From Microstegium vimineum (lineage: Eukaryota; Streptophyta; Magnoliopsida; Poales; Poaceae): DNA of 64,000 bases. The notes beneath the pieces were generated by a model. That model worked only from the letters and a program-made list of their open reading frames with translations. It had not been told where the DNA came from and ran no database searches. A program made the position numbers and the translations under genes. The stretch covers positions 10,231,217-10,295,216 of the forward strand of contig CM039123.1 in assembly GCA_022036555.1 (NCBI GenBank), in the 5' to 3' direction. Below are positions 1-12,163 of this stretch, in pieces (positions within the stretch are counted from its first letter, which is position 1; every line of letters begins with the position of its first letter).

Positions 1-1153
1 ATGGCCTTCAGATACATCAGCAACTCTACAATTAGCTCGGCCTTTTCTACCATTGCGTGCACCTTTCACACCATTACAGGAGCTTGAACCATCTCTCAAC
101 TTCGATGTCACCTCAGTATCATTCCGCGAAACCTCAGGCTGTGGAACCAGAGCAAGCTCTCTAGTGCTCTGCGAGCTTGAGTCCAGCAGGAGCGGATCCT
201 TCTCACGCGAGTTGTTGAAGAAGAGCACGCCATCATTAAATGGACACGGCATGGGCCCAAACAGTGTGACCTTGGCCTCAGCATACCGCCGGGAGTGCAG
301 GTTTCCCTTGAGGTGGTCGAACAGCACGTTGTCGCTGAAGCACTCAGTGAGGCAGATGGTGCAGAAGAAGATGACACGCTTCCCAACACGCCGTAGTTCG
401 ACGTAAGTGTGCCCGCTCTGCCGCACCTCCCGGAGCGTGGCCTTTGCAGCAATCTCACGTATGTCACAGGGCCATTCCTTTTCACCACCAGCTCCTTCCC
501 AACCATGGTGAATCCACACGTTACCTCCAACCTCAAATTTCTGCTGCTTTGCTCACAAATCCCTCCAAAACTACCTCCGTACCCTTGTCTTCTTGAAATT
601 CTCAGAAATTACAACCAAATTTCACCCCTCGTGAGATCTATGCTTCCCTCCAGACCCTAGAATTACAAACTTAAAAACAGGCTAAGCCTATCGGAGTACA
701 GGGGGGCGGCGGCGGACCCAGTAAAGGACATGGGTGTACACATGCACAGCTGAAAATTAAAAAAAAATCGAGGTTAGTAGACATAATACATGTGAAATTA
801 CATCAGATCCGCATACAAATAGCTTAGCTTAGGGTTTGGGTGCTCGATTTCGCACAGGAAGTTGAAGAAGAGGAAGGGGGGCGTACCTGGTAGTACTCGT
901 CGCCAGTGAAGAGCCCGAAGAAGACATGACGCCGCGATGGAGACAGGCACCTGTCGTAGGGAGGCCGCGGTGGCGGAGGCGCGGTAGTCCAGCCGTCGAC
1001 CCGAGAGAGAGAGATAGGGAACACGACGTGGGGAACGGGACAAGAAAAGGCAAGACCGGTCGGACAAACGGGAGAAGCGGCGCGGTTGCCCAGCAGCCGT
1101 CGCCCGGAGAGACCGAGAGAGAGAAAGGGGGAGGAGACAGATAGAGAGAACAC
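1..1153 (-). CDS. C2H2-like zinc-finger protein, partial (3' end off the left edge)
   Basis: Two exons are visible. Exon 1 ends at 887 with the peptide FFGLFTGDEYYQ and donor GTACGC. Exon 2 starts at 540 (KFEVGGNVWIHHG) after a CAGCAG acceptor and stays open to base 1. The phase is 0 on both sides. Exon 2 carries one zinc-finger-like motif, C-x2-C-x12-H-x5-H (CTIC ... DHLKGNLH), followed by a conserved-looking stretch ending FNDGVLFFNN. The arrangement resembles a plant family annotated as C2H2-like zinc finger proteins; the molecular role is unknown to me. The start is uncertain: 1153 is the nearest upstream in-frame ATG, but the first residues come from CT-rich, UTR-like sequence, so the true start may lie elsewhere. 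The intron is 541-886. The C-terminus is missing because the window ends. Confidence 0.7.
541..886 (-). other. Intron of the zinc-finger gene, NAGNAG acceptor
   Basis: The donor is GTACGC at 886 downwards. The acceptor ends in two CAG triplets in tandem, so splicing could add or drop one Gln codon without changing frame. Confidence 0.6.
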
Positions 1154-2147
1154 GCGCGCAGGCCGTCGGGAACGGGAGACGAAAGGCAGGGCCGAGCGGA
1201 TAAACGGGAGAATGAAGCAGAATAATTCGATTCAGACGTACTTCGATGGAAGGGAGGGTGGAGATCGCCGGCAAGGTGGTTGTCGCCGGCGAGGGGAATT
1301 TGGGTGCGAGAAGGCAAGACCACAAGGCTCGAGCAGAGGGTGAGAATTTGAGAAGAAAAAGAAAGGTTGGTAGATAGCTATAGAAAATGTGTTGGGCATT
1401 GCGTGTTTCAGGAGGCCCTTAAACTGCAGTTTTTTTTTAATGGCTCATGGCTTATATCTGACAAAAATAACCACAGCACGTCACCTATAAGCACATTTAA
1501 GGACGGGTCCTTCTTCTAAACACATTGATAAGGTGGGAAATTTGAATATTTAACATTCACCTTGTTTTTCTTAGAAAACAAAATTAAGTTGTGCTTTACA
1601 ACAATGAAGGTTAAAAGAACACTAATGGAAATATGAGCAAGAAACCCATCCAACAATGTGGACTTCGTTGATTCCCTATCCCTAGTCAATATAATTCTAA
1701 CTTCAGCCTAAGTCATATAAGTTTCATCAAATTTGTAAAAAAAAAACAGTGTTATATTCCTAAATAAGTATGGTTGGATTCACTATGGAATGTAGTTTCA
1801 TATTCTTCGATACTCTTATCATAAATTTGATTAAATTTCAAAATATTTTGACATGAACAAAACTAGAATTGTAGCATTTGCTGAATAATAGAGGGCCATT
1901 GCTCATATCGTGTTTATCAAGAGTTGTCCAATCGGCAGAGGTAGATACAGTAGGTCCGTATTTATTAGCTACAAGAACTCAATAAGTTTATTATTTTTAG
2001 GTTGTTTTAGAGAAAAAAATACTTAAGTTTTGATTCAATTTGTATGAGAAGAAGCCACTTCTAGCTTGTTTCAACTTGTTTCTCTCACAGAACACTATTC
2101 AACATCTTTTGTGAAGTTCTTGCGTCGTCAATTTGTCAAGTAGTGGA
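1154..2147. other. Presumed promoter/5'UTR and flanking intergenic DNA
   Basis: Bases 1154-1330 are GC-rich with CT-rich tracts on the minus strand, as expected for a grass 5' leader of the zinc-finger gene. From about 1380 the DNA becomes AT-rich. No coding signal, RNA gene or intact repeat was recognised. Confidence 0.4.
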
Positions 2148-2430
2148 TGTTTAGTTCCTCCTAAACTCTTTCTTTTCGAGAACTAGTACCGCAAGACATT
2201 AATTTAGAGTATTAAATATATATTAATTAGAAAACAATTATACAGATTGAAAGTAATTTGTGAGACGAATCTATCTAGCCTAATTAGTTTATAATTTGAT
2301 AATGTGGTGTTATAGCATGTGTTGATGATAAACTAATTAAACTTAATAGATTTGTCTTATAAATTAGTATAGCTTCTATAATTAGTTTTTTTATTAGCAA
2401 TGTTTAAGTAATCAAACACTCGATACAGGA
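2148..2430. repeat. Degenerate MITE-like sequence
   Basis: An AT-rich stretch begins with a tttagttcctcc-type end and finishes near aatcaaacactcga. It contains the gagacgaatct and cctaattag words found in abundant grass non-autonomous DNA transposons. No clean target duplication was found, so the boundaries are approximate. Confidence 0.35.
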
Positions 2431-2626
2431 ACTTCCGAACTTTCAGTCCCGGGGTTTCTATCTAGCAGATAAAAAGCTGCATCACACGCCTTGTCTTCTT
2501 GAAAGGAATGGATAGAATATGACAGTGACATTCATCTCTTTTTGATGCCCGCCGTTCGTTTTTATGAGTAGGTTGAATTTTTAGATGAGTAAAATGTTTC
2601 CGTGTCTACGGATATGCTACATGTTA

Positions 2627-2867
2627 GGCCGCGTTTAGATCCAAAAAATTTTGGCTTTTGGCTACTGTAGCACTTTCGTTGTTATTTGGTAAAAATTATC
2701 CAATTATGGATTAATTAGGTTCGAAAGTTTCGTCTCGCAATTTCTCGATCAACTGTGTAATTAGTTTTTTTTCCATCTACGTTTAGTACTCCATGCATAT
2801 GCCGCAAGATTCGATGTGACGGAGAATCTTGAATTTTTTTGGTTTTTGGGTTGCACTAAACGGGGCC
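2627..2867. mobile_element. Tourist-like MITE with TTA target duplication
   Basis: A 241-bp element with imperfect terminal inverted repeats: GGCCGCGTTTAG at the left and CTAAACGGGGCC at the right. TTA flanks it on both sides, as expected for PIF/Harbinger-type insertion. Internal words (actgtagcactttcg, gtctcgcaa, gatgtgacgg) recur in the copy near 30747-30990, which shows that the family is dispersed. Confidence 0.7.
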
Positions 2868-3521
2868 TTATATTCTGGTACCGGTTTCCGAATTGACACT
2901 TCTGCCTGTGCACCAACACCGACGTGACACGCAACCACACAAAAGGAAACACTAACGTGATGTATTTCTTAATTTATTTTCCTTGAATGCCAGCTAGTTT
3001 TTTTTTCTAAAAAAACAATATGGCGGTCAACATCAGACCACAGAAACTATCATGACCATGAGCCCATAAGCATCTCCAGAGCATAATCCTTTTTTAGGCA
3101 ACAAAGATGCTAGATGATATCTTATGTTCTTAACCGAGTAGCCAGACAAAATCCTCCAAAAGTAATCGAAAAATGAAGCTGTCAACAACCAGCACATGAA
3201 TTCATGATCTGTCGGTGGCATCAACCAAACAACCAATATCCAACAGAAAATTGAAATCAGTACAACTACCTCTAGTTTCCAGAAAGCGCTGATCCCATGG
3301 TCCATTTCATATTGCCTATGGTCTCCAACCAGGAGGATATCAAGCTGGGGATATTTCACTGTGATGGCACAGGTGAGCAAGACATAAGTGTACAAAATAT
3401 GTGCGACGTTACAGTTTTATTTAAGCTGAGCTACGCTTTGCTCTGAAGATGCAAATCGAGCATTATGTTGAATGAGGTTGGCAGAAGAACACGAGCACTT
3501 GCGAAAGGATACTCCAGAATG
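2868..3521. other. 3' flank of the bS18-type gene
   Basis: Convergent flanking DNA beyond the stop codon of the ribosomal-protein gene. An open frame at 3033-3395 on the minus strand has no recognisable domain and is probably 3'UTR or chance. Confidence 0.35.
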
Positions 3522-6382
3522 TTATGCAGCCTCCACATTTGGCTCCTCGTCCCCATTATCCTCAATGGGCTCACCATCCCTCTGCCTCACATTGCTGAAA
3601 TGTTCCTCGTCGGAATAGTGCTCCTCCGCACTTCTGCCAAAGATGAATGGTCTTCTACCCATTGTTGTAAAAGGCATTAGCCCAAATGCACGTGCGGTTT
3701 TGATCTCTCTTGCAATCTTACGCTGAGCTTTTGCACTTATACGGGTCTGCAGAAAATGAGTAGGTAAAAACCATGGCAAACATGTGTATTGATGCTGAAT
3801 TACAAGTGCAAAAGTAAGGTTCTTTCTAAGGTAGTAAGGTAAAAGCTAAACAAGGAAGCACGTGAAAAAGAGCATTGGCAGTGCGCAGTGGGATATGCCG
3901 TATGCCTATGTGAAATATGATGGTATGTGCAGCTCTTCTTTTTGAATACATGAATCATGTTTAGAATCAAATCACTGAAAAGATAAATATCCAGCAAGAT
4001 AATCCTGGCACAACAGTGGCATCAGGATGCCTTCCCAAAAGGATAAAAGCATACCAGGATGCAGTAATGTTTTGAGGACAACTGCTCCCAATATGCATGA
4101 TAAGCAACTATCTAACACAAAAGGATCCGATAACTCAACTAAAAAGCAGGAATATCTTCCCAAAAAAATCGTCATCATATATAATTGAGTTTTTGAAATG
4201 TAGTTGTTACCTGGCTTCTCTTGATGATAATTCCAGCTTCCGTAAGAAAGTGGGAGAGGAATCTAACGTTCTGCAAAGAGCAGAACCAAATATGTTACAA
4301 AAATAAAACCGGAAAGTACTTGTAGACAAACCATAGGAATTCATTAATCATATCAAAGATATGATCTTGGGAGAAATGTTACATGTCTCTTCGTTGCAAA
4401 GAGGCACCAAACAGTAAATATTTATTGACAGTTCTATACACAACTGATTTTCTTTGCATGTAGATCCGATCAATCAAAATATATGCATTTCATACACTTT
4501 GGAATTCGGAACATGGAACACATGGCTCGTATTCAAATATGTGCTTTGCTACTTGTCACAGTGAAGTATTTGCAACCAAAACCATCCCAATATGTATAGG
4601 CTTCTTGTGTGCACTAATAAATAAACTAGTATCATAGTGATTAACATGTATTTCACTCCAATGAACTACCTTACATTTGCTAAAATCAAATAAAACAAGT
4701 AGCAAAATCAGAAGAAAATGTCAGAGCAAGATAAATTTAGTGCTAATAGTGATTGCAAGTCATGTTCTACAGATACATGTGGGAAAACCATATTAACCAC
4801 AAACAAATAACAGATTTTCAGTTGGACATGCGTTGCATGTTAACACTATAAAGGCTATGACTTCCTCTAATTGAAAGAGGAAGCATTTTGAGATCAGCAT
4901 AGACTCCTTGTGTTCCTGAACATGTGTTACCTAGCAGTCCTAGAATTTACAAAGCAGTAGAGCATATGAATATATGATACATTTCAGTAAAAAATAGAAA
5001 CTGTAGGCAATTTCCTTGTGTTGTCAGGCAGATACACTCACCCTAAAATCAGCCTTCCTCAAAACCTCCGCTGTAGTTGTTTCAAACTGTGGTCTAGGAG
5101 GATTCTTTGCGGCTGCAGGTCTTGTAAGGTCAAGGTCCTACACATATTACAATTGAATGAAATAGGGCATTAGAATAGCAACCACACAAGGGCATATCAC
5201 TGAATAAACTAATAATTGAAGAAAGAAAGTTGTAAAGTACACATGGCATATCAGAAAGTAAAGTTTATAGAGAGGAGTTCCGCAAATCAGAAATGAAATT
5301 CTCATTTTGTTCACAACCAACAGCTAGTAAAGTACACAATTTTTATTGTGATTTCAGGATAGCACAGACATTTCTAACCCACATACTTACTCAGTAATTT
5401 CCTGAACACTTATACAGATAACTAAAACCTCAAAGGCCGCAAAAGATATTAGACAAATCCAATAGTTATGGCTATGCATTGACAAACCAAGCTCCTGCTT
5501 ACCCGAACAGAATAAGTCGATCCTCGCCTATACTGCACATCAGGCCTGAACTCAAAATCATCCTCTACCCACTCATCGTCGTCATCGTCGTCGTCATCCA
5601 TTTGGTAGTTGCGTGCCACATTACCCAGCATCTCACTTATGCTATCATTCGAAGAATCAAAAAAACCCATGGACCCAGAGTTGCTGTTGTCGCTAAACAC
5701 ACCTAAACCACCCAATGATGACCCAGAGCTGCTCCTGTCACTGAACCCAGGGAAACCACCCATGGATGACCCAAAGCTGCTCCTATCACCCAAGCCAGCG
5801 AAACCACCCATCCCAGAGCCCATGCCGTATCTCCTACTGGCGCTCTCAGCCCTGTCAAGCTTCGCATAGAGAGACCCTTCCTCTCTTCCCTTACTCCCAA
5901 ACAGCCGTTCATCGAATTCCTCCAAGGTCTCACCATCCCCTGCACAGCAACAGTCAAACAAGATAAGCATCTCAACATCATCCTGGTTGAGACCATTCTA
6001 GCGTCAATTCTTCATTCTTAAAACATTACACAACAAGTGTAAGTAAATGATGCTTTTTTTGTCCGAGAAAGCTATGGATTCGCGTCAGACCTAGATCTCC
6101 AAGGCCATTCGATTCAGTTTACAGTGACAGCCGACTTTGGGGGAAAGGTACGCCGTACGGGAGTGTTAGAATTACAACCACCACACCGCATGAGGATCGT
6201 GCGATACCGCTCATGGGAAGCCAGGGAGACGCGGGGATCGGAGGGTGTGTGGGTGCTCAGTGCTCACCAGACTGGGACGAACGACGGAAGGCGCCGACAG
6301 CTGCGGGCGGCAGGTGGGGAGGAAAGGAGTGTCGGAGCAAAGCACGCCGCGGGAGGGACCGCCTCAGCGCCGAGCTCGCCAT
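3522..6382 (-). CDS. Mitochondrial-type ribosomal protein bS18 with long N-terminal extension
   Basis: Five exons are joined in phase: 6382-6268, 5939-5503, 5137-5042, 4270-4211 and 3746-3522 (115+437+96+60+225 = 933 nt, 310 aa). The bS18 core is in the C-terminal third: FLTEAGIIIKRSQ, then ISAKAQRKIAREIK and ARAFGLMPFTTMG, which bind small-subunit rRNA in this family. The N-terminus (MASSALRRSLPRRALLR) is Arg/Ser/Ala-rich with few acidic residues, typical of a mitochondrial presequence. The middle holds a Gly/Ser-rich repeat region (SSFGSSMGGF-type) and a run of eight Asp followed by EWVEDDFEFRP. Bacterial S18 is under 100 residues, so most of this protein is extension. The start at 6382 is the first ATG with good presequence features and gives a phase-1 exon matching exon 2. 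The assignment is to mitochondria rather than plastids; plastid S18 is usually organelle-encoded. Confidence 0.85.
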
Positions 6383-6537
6383 TGCGCTCGGTGGTGGCTC
6401 GTCGGCGCCGCCGCCGCAACCCCAACACGAGCAGGAGAGGGGAAAGAGCGGGTGAATTAGGAGTTGCTGGGTCCGGGTGGGGTTTCGTCCTTTTTCCGTT
6501 CCAGACGCCGTGATTGAACCTTACTGTTAAATGTTAA
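6383..6537 (-). promoter_or_regulatory. Presumed 5'UTR and proximal promoter of the bS18-type gene
   Basis: Short GC-rich leader directly upstream of the ATG at 6382. No clear TATA box was found. The AT-rich repeat DNA that begins near 6538 marks the outer limit. Confidence 0.3.
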
Positions 6538-7124
6538 TACTCCTACGTTTCAAATTATGAGTCATTTTTATTTTTTAGTTCATTTATTATATAGCTATAT
6601 ATGTATCTAGACATATAATTATATTTAAAAACATAAAAATAGATAAATCAAAAAAATCAAAGCAATTTAAAATTTGAAATAGAGGCGTTATGTTATTTCT
6701 CTCCATGTTATTTTTGTTGAAACTTAGGTGAAATATTATGTATAAACCCTTTGTATAAATCTGAAAACCTCCTTTTAAAAACACATTTAGAAGTTTAATT
6801 TCTTTTTTGAAACTATACACATCAGCAACACAAACACAGTATATGCATGTTTCAAAGATAACTTTACAAGTAGATTTCTAGCTTCAACAATCAAATGGAT
6901 ACATATAGCGCCGTTTCACGTGGAGAAATCTTAGATTTCTCAATGAGAGGGCTACGAGCTGCGTGCGGAAAGGAGAGCTGGAAAATACTAACTTCTCCCG
7001 GCTACTCTCTAGCTTCCTGATCTCACGCACCGAGGGGGCCTTCTCGCGCCATGCGCGGCCAACATTAGGGAGGACGGTCGGCATGCGAGAGCTGGCGTTA
7101 GCATGAACGTGTTGTGCATAGTCG
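6538..7124. repeat. Repeat-rich intergenic DNA; left half of a split tandem array
   Basis: Bases 6538-6700 start with an actcctacgtttcaaattatgag-like end that resembles Stowaway-type ends. From about 6990 the sequence turns GC-rich, with the motif attagggaggacggt followed by gcatgcgaga. The same kind of unit resumes at 27672, beyond the 20.5-kb nested block, so the array appears to have been interrupted by insertion at 7124/7125. Confidence 0.45.
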
Positions 7125-7847
7125 TGTCACACCCGGTTTTTAGGTCAAAACCGAATACACATCATATGTGAGCCTAGGAAGTCAAATCTTACATATAACC
7201 ATAAATTAAGAAAGTATCAAAAGACAATACTTAAATACATAACATATAAGGTCAAAGGATAACCTCAACACAGCAAACAGCGGAAAGACGACTCTGATCT
7301 TCAGGCGAAGGCTCCAACTTCACAGGGACAACTGACTGGTTGATCACAAGTCTAACTCCTTTAACTCTTGCTCTTTGCAATCTGGTATGGTTGATAAGGC
7401 AAAGGTGAGCACTTAAAGTACTCAGCAAGAATAACATAGGGTTATGAAGCTCAAAAGGCTGACACTGGCTTACTGCGGTTGCTTTTCACTTGGTCAAGTT
7501 TTAACAACAATTAGCTTTAGTTATGCTTAACCCAGTTGATAACCACATGATAATTAATGAAATAATCTCATATATTATATCTCTAAACTTACCATCATAA
7601 GTTGTTCAACAACATGAGTATCTAACATTGTAAATTTTTCGAGCCGCTCGTGACCGTGAGCACGGCTATCATGATAGTTTTATACTCTGCAGAGGTTACG
7701 CACTTTACCCACAAGCCGTGTTGCCCATATGCCCGGGATCATGACTCCCAAAACACTTCCAAGGTGAGCGGGCTGGGTACACTATGAAGTCTTTCAAAAG
7801 CCCTTTCTAGCATGTAGCGGACCCTACGGACCCAATGCAAAGGGGTA
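7125..7847 (-). mobile_element. 3' part of a split Tekay-type LTR (solo LTR remnant)
   Basis: Read on the minus strand this ends in AACCGGGTGTGACA, the same end as the plus-strand Tekay LTR at 36130. Shared internal segments include cttgtgggtaaag and aactatcatgatagccgtgc, found here at about 7640-7720 and in the plus copy at about 35530-35600. The 5' part of the same LTR lies at 25071-27671. Flanking bases agtcg (7120-7124) and cgtcg (27672-27676) match at 4 of 5 positions, as expected for an old target duplication. Confidence 0.7.
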
Positions 7848-7951
7848 TGTTGAATAGAGTGATTAGATTAATTTGGGCTAACCCTAGAAGGGTAGCAATA
7901 TAGGAGTCATACATGGGCCTCATGGGCCTAACACAAACACATACTCCAACA
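7848..7951 (-). repeat. 3' LTR of the Copia element (104 bp)
   Basis: On the minus strand it starts TGTTGGAGTATG and ends CTCTATTCAACA, with the TG...CA ends of an LTR. It follows a G-rich polypurine tract (gcgggggggtg) just downstream of the pol ORF. It is very short for an LTR. The partner 5' LTR is not present in the window. Confidence 0.65.
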
Positions 7952-8043
7952 CCCCCCCGCAGTCTGAACTACCGGCGCAGCGGAGTTTCAAGACTGAACA
8001 AGTGAAAAGAAGAAGAACACACAGGAGCCCCCCACAGACTCAA

Positions 8044-11000
8044 CTACCCACTGGTGATGTTGAGGCTGGATCGAAACTCAGAGAAGGTCGAGGACGGAAG
8101 GCCCTTGGTGAAGATATCCGCAAACTGGGAGGTGGTCGGGACGTGTAGAACCCGTACATCGCCGATGGCGACCCGATCACGAACGAAGTGGAGGTCGATC
8201 TCCACGTGCTTGGTCCGTTGGTGCTGTACCGGGTTGGTGGAGAGGTACACCGCACTGACGTTGTCGCAGTAGACCAACGTGCTCCGGGTGAGGGGTACGT
8301 GGAGCTCGCCAAGGAGCTGCCGGAGCCAAGAAGCCTCAGCCACACCGTTAGCAACAACGCGGTACTCCGCCTCGGCACTGGAGCGGGAGACCACCGGCTG
8401 GCGCTTGGACGACCAAGGCACGAGGTTGCCGCCCAGAAAGACGGCGTAGCCAGAGGTAGAGCGCCGAGTGTCCGGACACCCGGCCCAGTCCGCGTCGGTG
8501 TAGACGACGAGCTCGGAGGAAGCAGCCCGGTGAAGAAGCAAGCCGTAGTCAACCGTGCCTCGGAGGTAGCGAAGGAGGCGCTTGAGAGTAGTGAGGTGGG
8601 GCTCTCGTGGATCGTGCATATGGAGGCATATCTGCTGCACTGCATAGGTGATGTCCGGCCTGGTAAAGGTGAGGTACTGAAGAGCGCCAGCAAGACTCCT
8701 GTAAGAGGTGGGGTCGGTCACCGGGGATCCCTCGGCCTCGGACAGCTTGGCCTGAGTGTCAACTGGAGTGGAACAGGGCTTGCAGTCATTCATCCCAGCC
8801 CGCTCCAGGACGTCAAGAGTGTACTGTCTCTGGTGTAGAAGAAGACCGGAGGGGCGAGGCTCAACTGTGACCCCGAGAAAGTGGTGGAGCATACCAAGAT
8901 CCTTCATAGCAAACTCCTGCTGGAGAGAGGTGATGATGCGCTGGAGCAGGGACGGACTAGAGGCAGTGAGGACAATGTCATCAACATATAGCAGAAGATA
9001 GGCAGTCTCACCCCCGTGGTGATACACGAATAGAGAGGTATCTGACTTGGCCTCCACAAACCCCAAAGTCAGCAGAAAAGCAGCAAATTGAGTGTTCCAA
9101 GCTCGAGGGGCCTGCTTGAGGCCGTAGAGAGACCTGTTTAGCTAGCAGACTAGATCAGGGCTAGTGGAGTCAACAAAGCCCACAGGCTGACTGCAATAAA
9201 CTGTCTCAGTGAGAGTCCCATGGAGGAAGGCATTCTTGACATCCAGCTGGTGCACGGGCCAGGAGCGAGAGAGAGCCAGTGAAAGATCTGTGCGAACAGT
9301 AGCTGGCTTCACCACTGGACTGAACGTCTCGTCGTAGTCAACACCAGGGCGCTGAGTGAACCCCCTGAGAACCCAGCGAGCCTTGTACCGCTCAAGTGTG
9401 CCATCAGCTCTGCGCTTGTGAGTCCAGATCCACTTGCCGGTGACGACGTTGGCACCCGGTGGCCGGGGCACCAGATCCCAGGTCTGGTTGCCCATCAGCG
9501 CCGCATACTCCTCTTCCATCGCGCGACGCCAGTGAGGATCAGCCAAGGCGTCGCGAACGGAAGAGGGTACAGGAGAGGCCTGCGGCGCCCCGGGCATCGC
9601 TGCAAGAGCCCAGGGCCGTAGGACACCAGTCGCGTGCCGCGTCACCATAGGGTGAACATGACACGGGTGTCGGTGAAGGATCGACGAGTGGTACACCTGC
9701 GGCTCGGCATGGACAGGGGGCGCCGGAGGAGGCGGTTGTGTAGGCGTCGACGGCGGAGGAGAGGCCACCGTAGGTGACTTTGGCGGCGTCGACGGCGGAG
9801 GAGAGGCCACCGTAGGTGACCGAGGCGGCGTCGGCGGTGGCGGGGCCAGTACCGAGAGGAGCGGATCAGCCCGCCCACGCCGCTGGTAGACGCGCACCGG
9901 CTGAGCGAAGCGAGCCGGTGGAGCTGAAGTCGACGTCGTCGGACCCGCGCAAGGCATAGGGTCAGGTGGAGCACCAAAGGGCGCGGGCATCGGACCCGCG
10001 CAAGGTGCCAGGTCAGGCGCAGCACCGGAGGGCGACGGGCCGACGCTCGTGGCCGGCGAAGGGCGCGGTGGAGCAGGACCTGCAGGAAATAGCGGCAAAG
10101 GTGGCTGGACCACCGTGTCAGTGGGAAATAGGTAAGAGGCGTCAAGGTCAGGTGGGGAAGGAGCTGTGGTGGTAGAGTAGGGAAAGACGGACTCATCAAA
10201 CACCACATGGCGAGAGATGAGGACCCGACGGGAGTCAAGGTCGAAGGAACGGTACCCCTTGTGATCTGGGGAGTACCCGAGGAAGACACACAGAGTCGAG
10301 CGGGGAGCCAGCTTATGGGGAGCAGTGGCGGTGGTGTTAGGGTAACACGCACACCCGAAGACACGAAGGTGGTCGTAGCGAGGAGGGGTACCGAAGAGGG
10401 CGTTGTGTGGCGTGGGAGCTAGGTAGGTAGCGGAAGGTAGGCAGTTAAGGAGGTAGGTGGAGGTGTGAAGACTCTCGGCCCAGAAGCGAGCAGGAAGCAA
10501 GGCCTGAAAGAGAAGGGTGCGAATGGTGTCGTTAGTGGTGCGAATCATGCGCTCGGCCTTGCCGTTCTGGGAGGAGGTATAGGGGCAAGACATGCGCAGA
10601 TGGACACCGAGAGAGAGGAAGAAAGCACAAGAGGTGGAGTTATCGAACTCATGCCCATTGTCACACTGGACGGCCTTGATGGTGAGGCCGAACTGAGTGG
10701 ACACCCAGGCGAAGAAGTGGTGGAGGGTGGGGTAAGCCTCAGACTTAGCACGCAGGGGAAAAGTCCAGGAGTAGTGAGAGAAGTTGTCAAGCACGACAAG
10801 ATAATACTTGTAGCCAGAAATGCTATGGATAGGAGAGGTCCACAGATCGCAGTGTATAAGGTCAAAGATATGGGTCGCATGTGAAGAAGAGTGAGGAAAA
10901 GGAAGACGGACATGACAACCCAGCTGGCACGCATGACACAAATGCTCATCATGAGCCCGAGTGTAGGGTATGTCAGAACTACGGCTGAGCTGTGTCAGGG

Positions 11001-12163
11001 CATCGCGGCTAGGATGGCCAAGCCGGCGGTGCCAAGTAGTGGAGGAAGAAGTGGCGGCTAAAGCAGCTGACGAAGTGGAGGGTGAAGTGGAAGGAGCAGA
11101 AGCATGAAGCTGAAGGGTGTAAAGGGGCCCCGTGCTGTCGCAGTGGAGAAGAGGACGACGGGAAGCCAAATCCCTCACAGTAAGACCAGAGGAGTCAAAC
11201 TCCACAGAACAGAAATTGTCAGCTGTAAACCGACGAATGGAAAGAAGGTTGTGAACCATAGAGGGAGCCACAAGGACATCGGGACAAAAAGAGCCATCAG
11301 TGTGAGCGGCACCCACGGACGTGACAGGAAGACACGCGTCGTTGGCAACCATGATGGACGAAGGGTGAGAGGGAGAAGGAGGGTGGACATAAGAGAGTAG
11401 CCCGGGGTTGGGAGTGGTATGGAAAGTGGCACCCGAGTCGGCAATCCAAACTGGGCCGACGGGAGGAGTCATGCCCATGATGCCGAAGGAGTGGGCCAAA
11501 GCCGTCGAATCCCAACCGATAGGAGGTGGAGCCCACGACGACGAGAGCGAAGAAGCGGCTGGGACAGCGCTAGCGAACATGGCCGCCGCTATACGAGGGT
11601 CGCCACTGGGAACCGGGAAGGGCCACATGTAAGGCATAGGCTCCAGTGAACTCCCACAGTCATAGCCCGCACCAGGCGACATGTAGGGCGAAGGCGCCGG
11701 TGTGCGCCCACGCCTCCCCCGACGGCGGCCACCGCGGCCCGCCCCACCCCCGCTCGGCCCGGGAGGAGGAGGACCAAGAAGACACGACGCAGGCGGAACT
11801 GAAGGGCGTGGCGGAGGAGCGGCGGTAAACACAGGCGAGGAAGGCGAAGACGCCGACGCGAAGAGGGACACGGGCTGGGTGTTGGAGGAGCAGCCAGCCG
11901 TGCTGACGCTGGGCAGGGGAACACCTGCGCCAACTGCGGGCTAGAAGCTGGCTGCTGCAGTGGCGGCGGCGGCAGCAGCTGGGGCGGGAAAAGATATGTC
12001 ACTGGTGGAGGCGCTGGGCAGGGGAACATCTACGCCAAGCGTGGGCCAGAAGCGCGCAGCGGCAGTGGCTACGGCGGCGAGGCCTGCGGCCATGGTGGGG
12101 GCGCCTACAGCACCCAGGGCGGCCTGTGCAGCTGCATTGGAGGCGATGCCCGTGCCTGCCGGG
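8044..12163 (-). pseudogene. Copia polyprotein (protease, integrase, RT, RNase H), interrupted by two stops
   Basis: One frame runs from the truncated 5' end to 8044 with in-frame TAG codons at 11941-11943 and 9142-9144. The order is protease (WIADSGATFH), integrase zinc motif (WHRRLGHPS ... CHAC), integrase catalytic core (HCDLW, QCDNGHEF, SQNGKAERM), reverse transcriptase (QLDVKNAFLHG; YVDDIVLTA), then RNase H (DADWAGCPDTRRSTSGYAVF, SRSSAEAEYR). Protease-integrase-RT-RNase H is the Copia order. The linker between integrase and RT is very Pro/Ala-rich. The second stop falls between the PDLVC and SLYGLKQAPRAW motifs of RT, so this copy cannot make an intact enzyme. No gag zinc knuckle was seen; it was probably lost with the 5' truncation. 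Confidence 0.85.

Larger units (their letters stand above)
7848..12163 (-). mobile_element. 5'-truncated Ty1/Copia retrotransposon
   Basis: This comprises a 3' LTR, a polypurine tract and a long pol reading frame on the minus strand. Homology ends abruptly at 12163/12164, where sequence of the Tat/Retand internal region begins. The 5' LTR, primer-binding site and most of gag are absent. It sits inside the split Tekay LTR. Confidence 0.8.

Noticed and set aside
3033..3395. 120-codon minus-strand ORF
   Set aside because: Downstream of the bS18-type stop codon. No domain, codon bias or splice support.
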